A stretch of DNA of 64,000 nucleotides from Ruminococcus sp. (GTDB taxonomy: Bacteria > Bacillota > Clostridia > Oscillospirales > Acutalibacteraceae), in NCBI GenBank assembly GCA_004555265.1, contig SFIQ01000006.1, positions 1 to 64,000 on the forward strand, given 5' to 3'. The translations under genes and the position numbers were made by a program. Positions within the stretch are counted from its first letter, which is position 1. Every line of letters starts with the position of its first letter. The notes under the pieces are model-generated. The model was not told the origin of the DNA and did no database searches. It saw only the letters and a list, made by a program, of their open reading frames with translations. This document shows, one piece after another, positions 53,360-61,390 of the stretch.

Positions 53360-54252
53360 TGTTAGACAAAAGCAAAGTCAAACTCGGCATTGCGCCGATT
53401 GCATGGACAAACGATGATATGCCCGATTTGGGCGCGGAAAACACTTTCCAACAGTGCGTTTCCGAAATGGCGTTGGCAGGCTTTACGGGCTGTGAAGTCG
53501 GCAACAAATATCCGAAAGACGCCGTGGAATTGAAAAAAGCGCTGGATTTGCGCGGCATGCAGATTTGCAACGCGTGGTTTTCCACATTTTTGACGACAAA
53601 GCCCTATGAGGAAACCGAACGCGATTTTATTCGCCACATCACTTTCTTAAAAGAAATGGGCGCAAAGGTGGTCGGCGTTTCCGAGCAGGGGCATTCCATT
53701 CAGGGCACGGATAAATCCATTTTCCGCGACAAATATGTGATGAATGACGAAGAATGGGATTTGCTTTGCACGGGGCTGAACAAACTCGGTAAAGTTGCCA
53801 AAGATATGGGTATCGCGCTTTGCTTCCACCACCACATGGGTACGGTGGTGCAAACCGCCGCAGAAATCGACCGTATGATGGAAAACACAGACCCCGAACT
53901 GTTCGGGCTTTTGTTTGACAGCGGTCACTTGGCATATTGCGGCGAGGACTATATGGCAGTGCTCAAAAAGTATGCAACACGCGTGCGCCATGTGCATTTG
54001 AAGGATATTCGTCCCGAAGTGATTGAAAAAGTCAAGGCAGAGAATTTGAGTTTCCTTGACGGCGTGCGTTTGGGTACATTCACCGTGCCCGGCGACGGCG
54101 CACTCGATTTCAAACCGATTTTCGATGTGTTGGAAGAAGTCGGCTACGAGGGCTATGTGCTTGTAGAAGCCGAACAAGACCCCGCAAAAGCAAATCCCCT
54201 TGAATACGCGATTAAAGCCCGTAAATATATCAGCGAAGTATCAGGATTATAA
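53359..54252 (+). CDS. iolE: Inosose dehydratase
   Basis: Dehydrates scyllo-inosose (2-keto-myo-inositol) to the diketone used by IolD; 297 aa from ATG 53359. It is a xylose-isomerase-like TIM barrel with metal ligands expected in the LCFHHHMGT, FDSGHLAYCGED, RVRHVHLKD and VEAEQDP segments. IAPIAWTNDDMP is the typical IolE opening. Coupled to iolD by a one-base overlap. Confidence 0.94.
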   Translation: MLDKSKVKLGIAPIAWTNDDMPDLGAENTFQQCVSEMALAGFTGCEVGNKYPKDAVELKKALDLRGMQICNAWFSTFLTTKPYEETERDFIRHITFLKEMGAKVVGVSEQGHSIQGTDKSIFRDKYVMNDEEWDLLCTGLNKLGKVAKDMGIALCFHHHMGTVVQTAAEIDRMMENTDPELFGLLFDSGHLAYCGEDYMAVLKKYATRVRHVHLKDIRPEVIEKVKAENLSFLDGVRLGTFTVPGDGALDFKPIFDVLEEVGYEGYVLVEAEQDPAKANPLEYAIKARKYISEVSGL

Positions 54253-54265
54253 TCTAAAACCTTAT

Positions 54266-54478
54266 ATTCCTCCCTCATCGAGGGAGGTGGCACGCCGTAG
54301 GCGTGACGGAGGGAGTCTCGAAAAAATTACCGTCTGCTTTCTAAAAGCAGGAGCTGTCAAGCGCATCAGCGCTTGACTGAGGGAGTTCCCCAAAATCACT
54401 TTTCACTTATTGCAAGTGTAGGGCGGGGGCTTGCTCCCGCCGCAAGGTTCCCGAATTCGGAGAATTTGCTCCCGCCGT
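54266..54478. repeat. REP and paired hairpins in the iolE-iolA gap
   Basis: One unit of the CTCCCTC/GGCGTGAC double hairpin (54270-54317), a related unit with other stems (CTGCTTTCTAAAAGCAG and GTCAAGCGCATCAGCGCTTGAC, 54333-54384), and a GTAG-headed GGCGGG REP at 54418-54443. The varied second unit shows that the stems are kept by compensating changes. Confidence 0.88.
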
Positions 54479-54520
54479 AAAATCAACAAACATAAAAAAC
54501 CCGAAAAAGGAGTACATATA

Positions 54521-56029
54521 ATGGCAGTTGAAAAATTACAGTATTTTGTAAACGGTCAGTTCAAGGACTCGAAAACCGATGCTTGGTATGACCTGCACAA
54601 TCCCAGCACCGGCGAGGTTACGGGGCAGGCACCCTGCTGCACAAACGATGAGGTGTTGGAGGCTATTGAAGCGGCAAAGGCGGCATATCCCGCATGGCGT
54701 GCCGTTCCCGCAATCAAGCGTGCGCAGATTCTCTATAAAATCCGCGACTTGATTATTGAAAATATGGAAGAGCTCACGATGTGCGTTGCCAAAGAAAACG
54801 GCAAGGTATGGGGCGAGGCAGAGGGCGATGTCCTCAAAGCCAAAGAGGGTACGGAGCTTGCAACACAGGTGCCGTCTTTGATGATGGGCGAAAGCCTTAT
54901 GGATGCGTCAACAGGCTACGATACTGTGAAATACCGTGAACCTCTCGGCGTGTTTGCAGGCATTGTGCCCGTAAACTTCCCCGCAATGATTCCCTTCGGC
55001 TGGATGGCGCCTACCTGCATTGCAACAGGCAATACAATGGTTTTAAAGGCCGCATCTTTAACACCGAAAACCGCAATGATGTTTGCAAAAATCTATAAAG
55101 AAGCAGGTGTTCCCGACGGCGTTATCAATGTTGTAACCTGTTCGAGAAACGAGATTAACACCATTCTCGACCACCCCGATGTTAAGGGTATCACTTTCGT
55201 AGGTTCAACCCCTGTCGGTTTAAAAATTTATCAGCGTGCCGCCGCCGCAGGCAAACGCTGTCAGGCACTTTGCCAGGCGAAAAACCATGCGCTTGTTATG
55301 GCGGACTGCGCTTTGGAAAGAACCGTTGCAGGTGTAATTAACTCCGCATACGGCTGTGCAGGTCAGCGTTGTATGGCACTTTCCTGCTGTGTTGTTGAAG
55401 AGGCAATCGCCGATAAATTCGTTGCGGAACTCAAAAAGCAGGCTGAAAAAATCAAGGTTGGTCCCTCTTGGGATAAATCCTCAAAACTCGGACCGATTAC
55501 CTATGAAAAGCATTATAAAGAAGTGCTTGCCGATATAGACAAAGGCGTCGCCGAGGGCGCGGAATTGGTGCTTGACGGCAGAAATTGTGTTGTTGAAGGC
55601 TACGAAAACGGCTATTTCGTAGGTCCCACAATTTTTGACCATGTGACAGAGGATATGACCATCGGCAGTGACGAAGTGTTCGGCCCCGTGCTTTGCATTA
55701 AGCGCTGCAAGGATTTCAAAGAGGGCTTGGCGATTATGAATTCCAACCCTTACGCCAACGGCTCCGTGATTTACACGCAGAGCGGATACTTTGCCCGTGA
55801 ATTTGCACGCCATACCGACGGCGGTCAGGTAGGTATCAATGTGGGTATTCCCGTACCCGTCGGCTTCTTCCCGTTCTCAGGGCACAAGCAGTCCTTCTTC
55901 GGCGATCTCCATTGTCTCGGCAAAGACGCATACCGTTTCTTCACTGAAAGCAAGGCAGTTACCACACATTGGTTTGACGAAGAAGAAGCGGCATCGACAA
56001 ATGTTTCCACTTGGGACGGCACGATCTGA
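54521..56029 (+). CDS. iolA: Methylmalonate-semialdehyde dehydrogenase (acylating)
   Basis: Converts malonate semialdehyde to acetyl-CoA and CO2 with NAD and CoA; 502 aa. It is an aldehyde dehydrogenase with the active Cys in GCAGQRCMALS, the NAD-site VGSTPVGLKI segment, and the FGPVLCI stretch. MmsA-type enzymes lack the usual catalytic Glu; at the matching place this one has LCQAKNHALVMAD, the family form. ATG 54521 follows AAAAAGGAG. Codon use (GCA, ACA richer) differs a little from the iolC-iolE block, so it may have a separate history. Confidence 0.94.
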   Translation: MAVEKLQYFVNGQFKDSKTDAWYDLHNPSTGEVTGQAPCCTNDEVLEAIEAAKAAYPAWRAVPAIKRAQILYKIRDLIIENMEELTMCVAKENGKVWGEAEGDVLKAKEGTELATQVPSLMMGESLMDASTGYDTVKYREPLGVFAGIVPVNFPAMIPFGWMAPTCIATGNTMVLKAASLTPKTAMMFAKIYKEAGVPDGVINVVTCSRNEINTILDHPDVKGITFVGSTPVGLKIYQRAAAAGKRCQALCQAKNHALVMADCALERTVAGVINSAYGCAGQRCMALSCCVVEEAIADKFVAELKKQAEKIKVGPSWDKSSKLGPITYEKHYKEVLADIDKGVAEGAELVLDGRNCVVEGYENGYFVGPTIFDHVTEDMTIGSDEVFGPVLCIKRCKDFKEGLAIMNSNPYANGSVIYTQSGYFAREFARHTDGGQVGINVGIPVPVGFFPFSGHKQSFFGDLHCLGKDAYRFFTESKAVTTHWFDEEEAASTNVSTWDGTI

Positions 56030-56040
56030 TTTTTCATCTT

Positions 56041-56112
56041 TTTCCGTTCGGCGTCGTTACGCTCACTCGCAATATCGTATATTGCTTCGCTCGCAAGCCT
56101 TGCCGAACGAAA
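56041..56112. repeat. Long palindrome behind iolA
   Basis: TTTCCGTTCGGC at the left pairs with GCCGAACGAAA at the right, enclosing a second hairpin GCAATAT-CGT-ATATTGC. Flanking T and A runs would let it end transcription in either direction. Its length (72 bases) and nested structure also suggest a small mobile repeat. Confidence 0.6.
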
Positions 56113-56140
56113 AAATATATTGTTTTTGGGAAAATCAAGT

Positions 56141-56166
56141 GTAGGGCGGGGGCTTGCTCCCGCCGC
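56141..56166 (+). repeat. REP hairpin upstream of the RAYT gene
   Basis: GTAGGGCGGGGG-CTTG-CTCCCGCC, the commonest REP type of this window, ends 20 bases before the transposase ATG. Confidence 0.9.
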
Positions 56167-56185
56167 AGATAAATAAATCATCAAT

Positions 56186-56731
56186 ATGTTAAGCAATAAA
56201 ATTCCAAAACGGAAACATCCTCGATTAAAACAATATGATTACAGCGTAAACGGCTATTATTTTGTGACGATTTGCTGTAAAGATATGAAATGCTTTTTCG
56301 GGAAAATCACGCATATTGCTGATAATGTTGGGCTCTGTTTTGTGCCCAACGAAAGGGTTTATGCCGATACTGAATTAACTCTTTCTCCGTATGGGCAAAT
56401 CGCAGAAAAACAGTTGTTAGAACTGGAAAAGCGATATGATTATGTGACAATAGACAAATATGTGATTATGCCGAATCATATTCACGCAATTCTTATTCTT
56501 GACGGTGAAGCGGCGGGAGCAAGCCCCCGCCCTACATTGTCTGATATCATTTGCGCATATAAGTCATTGACTACACGAAACTGTAACCAATTTGGAAACT
56601 GTACGGGCAGACAGATATTTCAAAATTTATTTTATGACAGAATACTCACAAGTGAAGAAGGGTATCTTGAAGTTTGGCAGTATATTGATGAAAATCCACG
56701 CAAATGGCAAAATGACAAATATTATATTTAA
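56186..56731 (+). CDS. REP-associated tyrosine transposase (RAYT, Y1/HUH family)
   Basis: A 181-aa protein related to IS200/IS605 TnpA. The opening RKHPRLKQYDYSVNGYYFVT is typical of RAYTs; the HUH metal motif is H98-x-H100 in MPNHIHAIL; the likely catalytic tyrosine is Y166 in WQYIDENPRKW. RAYTs cut single-stranded REP hairpins and are thought to spread them. The gene has no terminal repeats of a full insertion sequence. A REP lies just upstream, and a second REP sits in frame after LILDGE, encoding AAGASPRPTL. It interrupts the iol genes between iolA and iolG. No clear ribosome site was found at the start, so expression may be low. Confidence 0.9.
   Translation: MLSNKIPKRKHPRLKQYDYSVNGYYFVTICCKDMKCFFGKITHIADNVGLCFVPNERVYADTELTLSPYGQIAEKQLLELEKRYDYVTIDKYVIMPNHIHAILILDGEAAGASPRPTLSDIICAYKSLTTRNCNQFGNCTGRQIFQNLFYDRILTSEEGYLEVWQYIDENPRKWQNDKYYI
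56512..56535 (-). repeat. REP hairpin inside the RAYT reading frame
   Basis: GGCGGGAG-CAAG-CCCCCGCC-CTAC, the inverse of the REP at 56141, lies wholly within codons for EAAGASPRPT without breaking the frame. Confidence 0.92.
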
Positions 56732-56749
56732 TATATCGGAGGTATAACT

Positions 56750-57757
56750 ATGCTAAAAATCGGTATCATCGGTGCGGGACGCATCGGTAAGGTACATCTG
56801 GAATCCATTTCCTACCATGTGAAAAATGCAACGGTTGTGGCAATGGCAGATCCATTTATGAATGATGAAACAGAGGCTTTCATCAAGGGCTTCGGCGTTG
56901 AAAAAATCTATAAGGATTATAAAGAAATCATCAACGATACAGAGATTGACGCCGTGCTCGTTTGCTCGTCCACCGACACGCACGCGCCGATTTCCATTGA
57001 GGCGATTAACGCAGGTAAGCATGTTTTCTGCGAAAAACCGCTTGCCAATACCGTGGACAAAATTCTTGAAATTGCCGACGCATTGAAAGCACACCCCGAA
57101 GTGAAATTCCAGGTTGGCTTTAACCGTCGCTTTGACCACAACTTCGCCGCCATCCGCAAGGCGTATGACGAGGGCAAAATCGGTGATGCGCAAATTCTTA
57201 AAATCACTTCCCGTGACCCCCAGGCACCCCCTGTGGGCTACTGTGCGGCAAGCATTTTCCTTGATATGACCATTCACGATTTCGATATGGCGTGCTTCCT
57301 TACAAACAGCGATGTGGAAGAGCTTTATGTTTATGCCGATGCGCTTATCAACCCCGGAATTCGTGAATACGGCGATTTTGATACAGCCATCATCTCCATG
57401 AAAATGGCAAACGGTGCACTTGCCGTGATCGACAACTCCCGTCAGGCAATGTACGGCTATGACCAGAGAGCAGAGCTTTTCGGCTCCAAGGGTATGGTTG
57501 CAACCGCAAATGATACGCTTTCCTCCGCAGTAATTTCCACCGCAGACGGCGTAACAGGTGAAAAGCCCCTTTATTTCTTCCTTGAAAGATATATGGAAAG
57601 TTTTTCGCAGGAAGTCAGAGAATTCTGCGATGCCGTTGAAAACGATACGGAAACACCCGTCGGTATTCACGCCGGCTTGCAGTCGGTAAAAATTGCCCTT
57701 GCCGCCGAAAAATCCGCAAACGAGGGCAGACCGGTTAAACTTTCCGAAATTCAGTAA
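56750..57757 (+). CDS. iolG: Inositol 2-dehydrogenase
   Basis: NAD-dependent Gfo/Idh/MocA enzyme oxidising myo-inositol to scyllo-inosose, 335 aa. The Rossmann motif is GIIGAGRIGKVH, the E95-K96-P97 signature carries the catalytic Lys, and the substrate-site Asp/His lie in LDMTIHDFDMACF. First reaction of the pathway although last in gene order. CGGAGG precedes the ATG. Within the family, related dehydrogenases act on other inositols or sugars; context supports myo-inositol. Confidence 0.93.
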   Translation: MLKIGIIGAGRIGKVHLESISYHVKNATVVAMADPFMNDETEAFIKGFGVEKIYKDYKEIINDTEIDAVLVCSSTDTHAPISIEAINAGKHVFCEKPLANTVDKILEIADALKAHPEVKFQVGFNRRFDHNFAAIRKAYDEGKIGDAQILKITSRDPQAPPVGYCAASIFLDMTIHDFDMACFLTNSDVEELYVYADALINPGIREYGDFDTAIISMKMANGALAVIDNSRQAMYGYDQRAELFGSKGMVATANDTLSSAVISTADGVTGEKPLYFFLERYMESFSQEVREFCDAVENDTETPVGIHAGLQSVKIALAAEKSANEGRPVKLSEIQ

Positions 57758-57769
57758 TCACGGTACGCC

Positions 57770-58090
57770 ATGGCAACGAATTTAGACTTCGCGCAGTATG
57801 TCTGTGAACAAATTGCGCCTTGCGGCTGTGTGCGCTACCGCAAAATGTTCGGCGAATATATGGTGTATGTCAACGATAAACCGCTTTTGATGGTTTGCGA
57901 CAATACTGTGTTTGTCAAGCAGTTGGAAATTCTTTCCGATTTGCTCTGTGAAAACGATGTAGGCGCACCTTATGACGGTGCAAAACCGCATTATATCATC
58001 GACGCCGATGACCGTGAACAACTGCAAGCGGTGGTGACTTTGTTAGAGCCGTTGACGGCTTTACCGAAAAAACGCCGAAAGAAATCTTAA
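57770..58090 (+). CDS. TfoX N-terminal domain protein
   Basis: A 106-aa protein with the TfoX/Sxy N-domain pattern: RYRKMFGEYMVYVNDKPLLMVCDNTVFVK, then GAPYDGAKPHYIID, and a basic end KKRRKKS. In gammaproteobacteria TfoX takes part in competence regulation; isolated N-domains in Bacillota are of unknown role. It starts 12 bases after iolG and ends at a strong terminator, so it is probably the last gene of that transcript. Confidence 0.82.
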   Translation: MATNLDFAQYVCEQIAPCGCVRYRKMFGEYMVYVNDKPLLMVCDNTVFVKQLEILSDLLCENDVGAPYDGAKPHYIIDADDREQLQAVVTLLEPLTALPKKRRKKS

Positions 58091-58092
58091 AA

Positions 58093-58138
58093 AACAACCC
58101 CGCTGTTCTCAAAAAAGAGAACGGCGGGGGTTTTGTTG
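58093..58138. terminator. Bidirectional terminator
   Basis: CAACCCCGC-T-GTTCTC pairs with GAGAAC-G-GCGGGGGTTTTG around AAAAAA. It serves the iol side and the convergent transporter gene. Confidence 0.9.
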
Positions 58139-58153
58139 TACTGTACTGCTTTG

Positions 58154-59611
58154 TCAAGCCTGTTCGGCAACGGCTTGTTCTGCTTCTGCCTGTTTTGCGC
58201 GGCGTTCTTTGAGGTCTTGTTCCACCTGCGCGCGCTTTTCGGGCGTGTAGCGAATGAACAACAGCGGAATAATGCTCAACAAACTCGCAAGTGCGGGCGT
58301 GAGCATCACAAGCGGCCAAATCAGGCGGTCAAATGCCGCGGATTGCGTGCCGACAAAAACGGTCGCGCTGTCGTCTACCGCCTTGTAGTCCATCAAATGC
58401 AGCGCGAGCGTGGCAAGCCCTGCCGTAATGCCGCTGGAAATCTTCGTGAAAAAGGTTTGCATCGAAAAGGTGATGCCCTCGGTGCGCTTGCCGGTTTTCC
58501 ATTCCATATAATCAATACTGTCACAGAAAATCGAGGTCTGCGCAATGGAAACCGCGCCCAACGGAATACAACCGATGCCGATAAGCCCCATGCCGATCCA
58601 AAGCCCTACGCCGTCATAGCCGACGAAATAGGCGATGACGCGCACCACAATGTTACAGCTTTGCATAAAAATCAGCGCGTTGACATAAGATTTAAATATT
58701 TGTTTCATTTTGTTGGCAAACAGCATACCAATAAAGCCCGGCGCGCCCGTAATGGCGGCGTAAATGGTGGTTAAGCCCAACGCCCCTATAAAACTGCCCG
58801 CACCCAAAAAATCGGCAGGTACTTTGTATTTAAAGAAGTAAGTAACCAACTGACTGCCAAAGCCCACCGCGCCGAGTAAATTGGAAAGGGTAACGAGCAT
58901 CAGCATTCTGTTTTTGAACAAAAGGGAAAAACTTTCCAGCATGGAGGATTGTTGGTTTTGCGGATTTGGGTGAATGCGTTCTTGTGCGGCATACGCGCGG
59001 TAACTGAGCATGGCGCCGCCCAACCCGAAAATCACGGCGAAAACAAGCGTCATCAGCGCCATACTGCTGCCTGTAATGTTTGCAATCATTTCAAGCACCA
59101 TCGGAATGCCCATACTGAATATGCCGTATATGGTTGAGCCGACGGTGCGCGCCCATTGCACGAATTTGTCGCGTTCTGCGGAGTCGGGCGAAACCGCGGC
59201 GGTAATGCCCCACATGGCAACATCCTGCACCGTGTAGACCAAATCCCACGCGATATACATAATAATGAAATACGAAACGCGCAGCCACAACAGGCTGTCG
59301 TCCGTCGAGAACACAATGAACAACAGTACCGTTGCAACGCCGACGGGCAACGGCGTATACCGCAAAATCGGGCGCAGTTTTTCGCCGTTTTTAAAGGTGT
59401 GGCGGTCAATCACCGAACCGATAATCGGGTCGTTAATCCCGTCCCAAACTTTCATCAAAATGAGCAGTATCGAGACCGTAATCGCCGGGAACATGGCAAT
59501 GTCCGTCATAAAATAGGTGAAAAACGAACCGCCGATAAACGAATACACCAAATTTTGCCCGGCAAGCCCCGTGTAAAAACTTCTGCTTTCCTTTTTGCTG
59601 ATATATTGCAT
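58154..59611 (-). CDS. GPH-type sugar:cation symporter (candidate inositol transporter)
   Basis: A 485-aa membrane protein with 12 helices of the glycoside-pentoside-hexuronide:cation symporter family: KVWDGINDPIIGSVIDRHTFKNGEKLRP is the characteristic loop after helix 2, and SIDYMEWKTGKRTEGITFS the one near helix 10. The last 40 residues are a charged, Ala/Glu/Lys-rich tail. It converges on the inositol genes and may import inositol or a related sugar, but the substrate is inferred only from position. Confidence 0.88.
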   Translation of the reverse strand: MQYISKKESRSFYTGLAGQNLVYSFIGGSFFTYFMTDIAMFPAITVSILLILMKVWDGINDPIIGSVIDRHTFKNGEKLRPILRYTPLPVGVATVLLFIVFSTDDSLLWLRVSYFIIMYIAWDLVYTVQDVAMWGITAAVSPDSAERDKFVQWARTVGSTIYGIFSMGIPMVLEMIANITGSSMALMTLVFAVIFGLGGAMLSYRAYAAQERIHPNPQNQQSSMLESFSLLFKNRMLMLVTLSNLLGAVGFGSQLVTYFFKYKVPADFLGAGSFIGALGLTTIYAAITGAPGFIGMLFANKMKQIFKSYVNALIFMQSCNIVVRVIAYFVGYDGVGLWIGMGLIGIGCIPLGAVSIAQTSIFCDSIDYMEWKTGKRTEGITFSMQTFFTKISSGITAGLATLALHLMDYKAVDDSATVFVGTQSAAFDRLIWPLVMLTPALASLLSIIPLLFIRYTPEKRAQVEQDLKERRAKQAEAEQAVAEQA

Positions 59612-59649
59612 AGTTGTTCACCGCATTTCATCTTGTATTTTATATTTTT

Positions 59650-59678
59650 ATTTTACACCCAAACTGCCGCCCGTTCAA
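59650..59678 (-). promoter_or_regulatory. Symporter promoter
   Basis: TTGAAC at 59678-59673, 17-base spacer, TAAAAT at 59655-59650 (minus strand). It stands in the 348-base divergent gap 59612-59959; between this and the peptidase promoter nothing else was recognised. Confidence 0.65.
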
Positions 59679-59882
59679 TCCTGATAATGGAGTAAAATTG
59701 CATAAAAATTCCCCGCACTTTTTGAGCATTGTGCGATCTGTATATGGCAGATTTTTCCGCCGGCGTGTTCTGTTTGAAATTCGGTAGCAAGCAAATTATG
59801 CTTCGGTGTGCATTTCGGTTGCCGTTTTGCACCGCGTTTGGAAAATTTATGCAAAAAAACTGCATAAAATACAGAAAAGCAC

Positions 59883-59911
59883 TTGATTTCATTGCGAAAA
59901 TGCAATATGAT
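59883..59911 (+). promoter_or_regulatory. M28 peptidase promoter
   Basis: TTGATT at 59883-59888, 17-base spacer, TATGAT at 59906-59911. Confidence 0.55.
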
Positions 59912-59959
59912 AAAAGATATTATTTATTTTTCAAAATGAAAATAACGGGAGGCAGATTT

Positions 59960-61297
59960 ATGAAAGAAGAAAATCGAAAATATGCCGAAGTCGCCTATGA
60001 CATTGTCAAAGACGCCGCCGAAAAAATCGGTTCGCGTTTGCCGGGCTCCGAGGGCGAACGGAAATATGCGCGCTATATGGGCGACAAGCTCCGCGAAATC
60101 GGCATTGAGCCGAAAACCGAGGAATTCGCCGTTTCGCCGCGTTCGTCTATCGGCGGTATTCCGTATGCGGGCTGGTTCGGCCTGGTCATGAGTGGGCTTG
60201 TGTACTTTGCACTCGGCAACAGCGCGCTTTGGTTCGGTATGGCGCTTGCGGGTGTTTGCGTAGTACTGTGGCTTGTGTTCAGCGTGTTTTTGTATAAAAA
60301 ATGGTTTGATATGTTCTTCCCGCAGAAGATTTCACAGAATACATACGGCGAGCTATTGCCCGAGGACGGCAAATATGACTACACGATTATCCTTTCGGGG
60401 CACACCGACACAAGTTGGACTTGGCGCCACTCCGAACACGCCTACAAATACCGCGACAAGCCGATTTTGGGTATTCTTGCAACCTACGGAAAGGTCGGCT
60501 TCGGCGCGATTTGCGTATTTTTCTTAATCGGTGTTTCCATAGCCATGTCTGTGATTTTTGCCGGGTATTATGCGGGCGCCGCGTGGGCATATACCGCTTT
60601 GAATTCCAATTCCTTACAAAGCTTTTTGTTTGTGATGCATTTCTTACCGCTGATTACAGCCATCGGCAGCTGCTTTGTCATTATGTGGGGCGACCCGCAC
60701 GAGGAAAACGCGTCCCGCGGGGCAATGGACAATGCCACCGGCTGTGCATTGAGCTATGCGGTTACAAAGTATTTCAAAGAGAATCCCGATAAAATGCCGA
60801 AGAATTGCCGCATTATTGATTTCAACTGCGGTTCGGAAGAGGCAGGCTTGCGTGGCTCTATGGCGTTTGCAGAAGAGCACAAGAATGACGACCTGCTCAA
60901 AAACGCGTGGAATATCAATATTGACTCCGTTGCGGACAAAGAGTATTTCGAGGTTGTCATCAAAGACGATTGGCAATTCACCCGCTTTGATACCGATATG
61001 GAAAAAATGTTTAAAGACACATTCAAAGAACTTGGCATTGAAAGCAAAACAAACGGCTGTATCCACAACCCCGTCGGCGGCTGTGACAGCACCCCGATGA
61101 CCAAGGCCGGCGTCAAATCCGTTACCTTTGCGGCGCAAAATCCGGTGTTGACCTATTATTATCACACTTGGCGCGACACCGCCGACCGCTTTGAACTCGA
61201 AACCGTCGGCGACGGCTTCGATGTAGTGCTCGGCGTGATTGACAAAATCGCCGCATTCCAAGAGGCAAACGGCTATAACGGCCCGCAGAAAAAATAA
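59960..61297 (+). CDS. Membrane-embedded M28 family peptidase
   Basis: A 445-aa protein with the zinc ligands of an M28 aminopeptidase in order: His in ILSGHTDTSW (about 145), Asp in GAMDNATGCAL, Glu pair in GSEEAGLRGS, Asp in NINIDSVAD and His in YYYHTWRDTAD. Unusually, two hydrophobic pairs interrupt it: residues 70-112 before the first ligand and about 172-240 between the first His and the Asp. This would hold the catalytic domain at the membrane. There is no signal peptide. Start ATG 59960 follows CGGGAGG; 77 upstream in-frame codons are rejected. Substrate unknown. Confidence 0.88.
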   Translation: MKEENRKYAEVAYDIVKDAAEKIGSRLPGSEGERKYARYMGDKLREIGIEPKTEEFAVSPRSSIGGIPYAGWFGLVMSGLVYFALGNSALWFGMALAGVCVVLWLVFSVFLYKKWFDMFFPQKISQNTYGELLPEDGKYDYTIILSGHTDTSWTWRHSEHAYKYRDKPILGILATYGKVGFGAICVFFLIGVSIAMSVIFAGYYAGAAWAYTALNSNSLQSFLFVMHFLPLITAIGSCFVIMWGDPHEENASRGAMDNATGCALSYAVTKYFKENPDKMPKNCRIIDFNCGSEEAGLRGSMAFAEEHKNDDLLKNAWNINIDSVADKEYFEVVIKDDWQFTRFDTDMEKMFKDTFKELGIESKTNGCIHNPVGGCDSTPMTKAGVKSVTFAAQNPVLTYYYHTWRDTADRFELETVGDGFDVVLGVIDKIAAFQEANGYNGPQKK

Positions 61298-61334
61298 AAA
61301 ACAAAATTTTGCCGAAAAACGGCAGAGAAAAAAA

Positions 61335-61372
61335 TCAACAGGGCAGTCATTTGACTGCCCTGCTTCGTTTTA
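61335..61372. terminator. Bidirectional terminator
   Basis: Perfect stem CAGGGCAGTCA/TGACTGCCCTG with a two-base core, between the convergent peptidase and SDR genes. Confidence 0.8.
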
Positions 61373-61390
61373 TTGGGGTAAGTAAGAAGT

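Noticed and set aside
56186..56731. Complete IS200/IS605 insertion sequence
   Set aside because: Only the RAYT-type transposase is present; no TnpB and no defined subterminal ends of an IS were seen.
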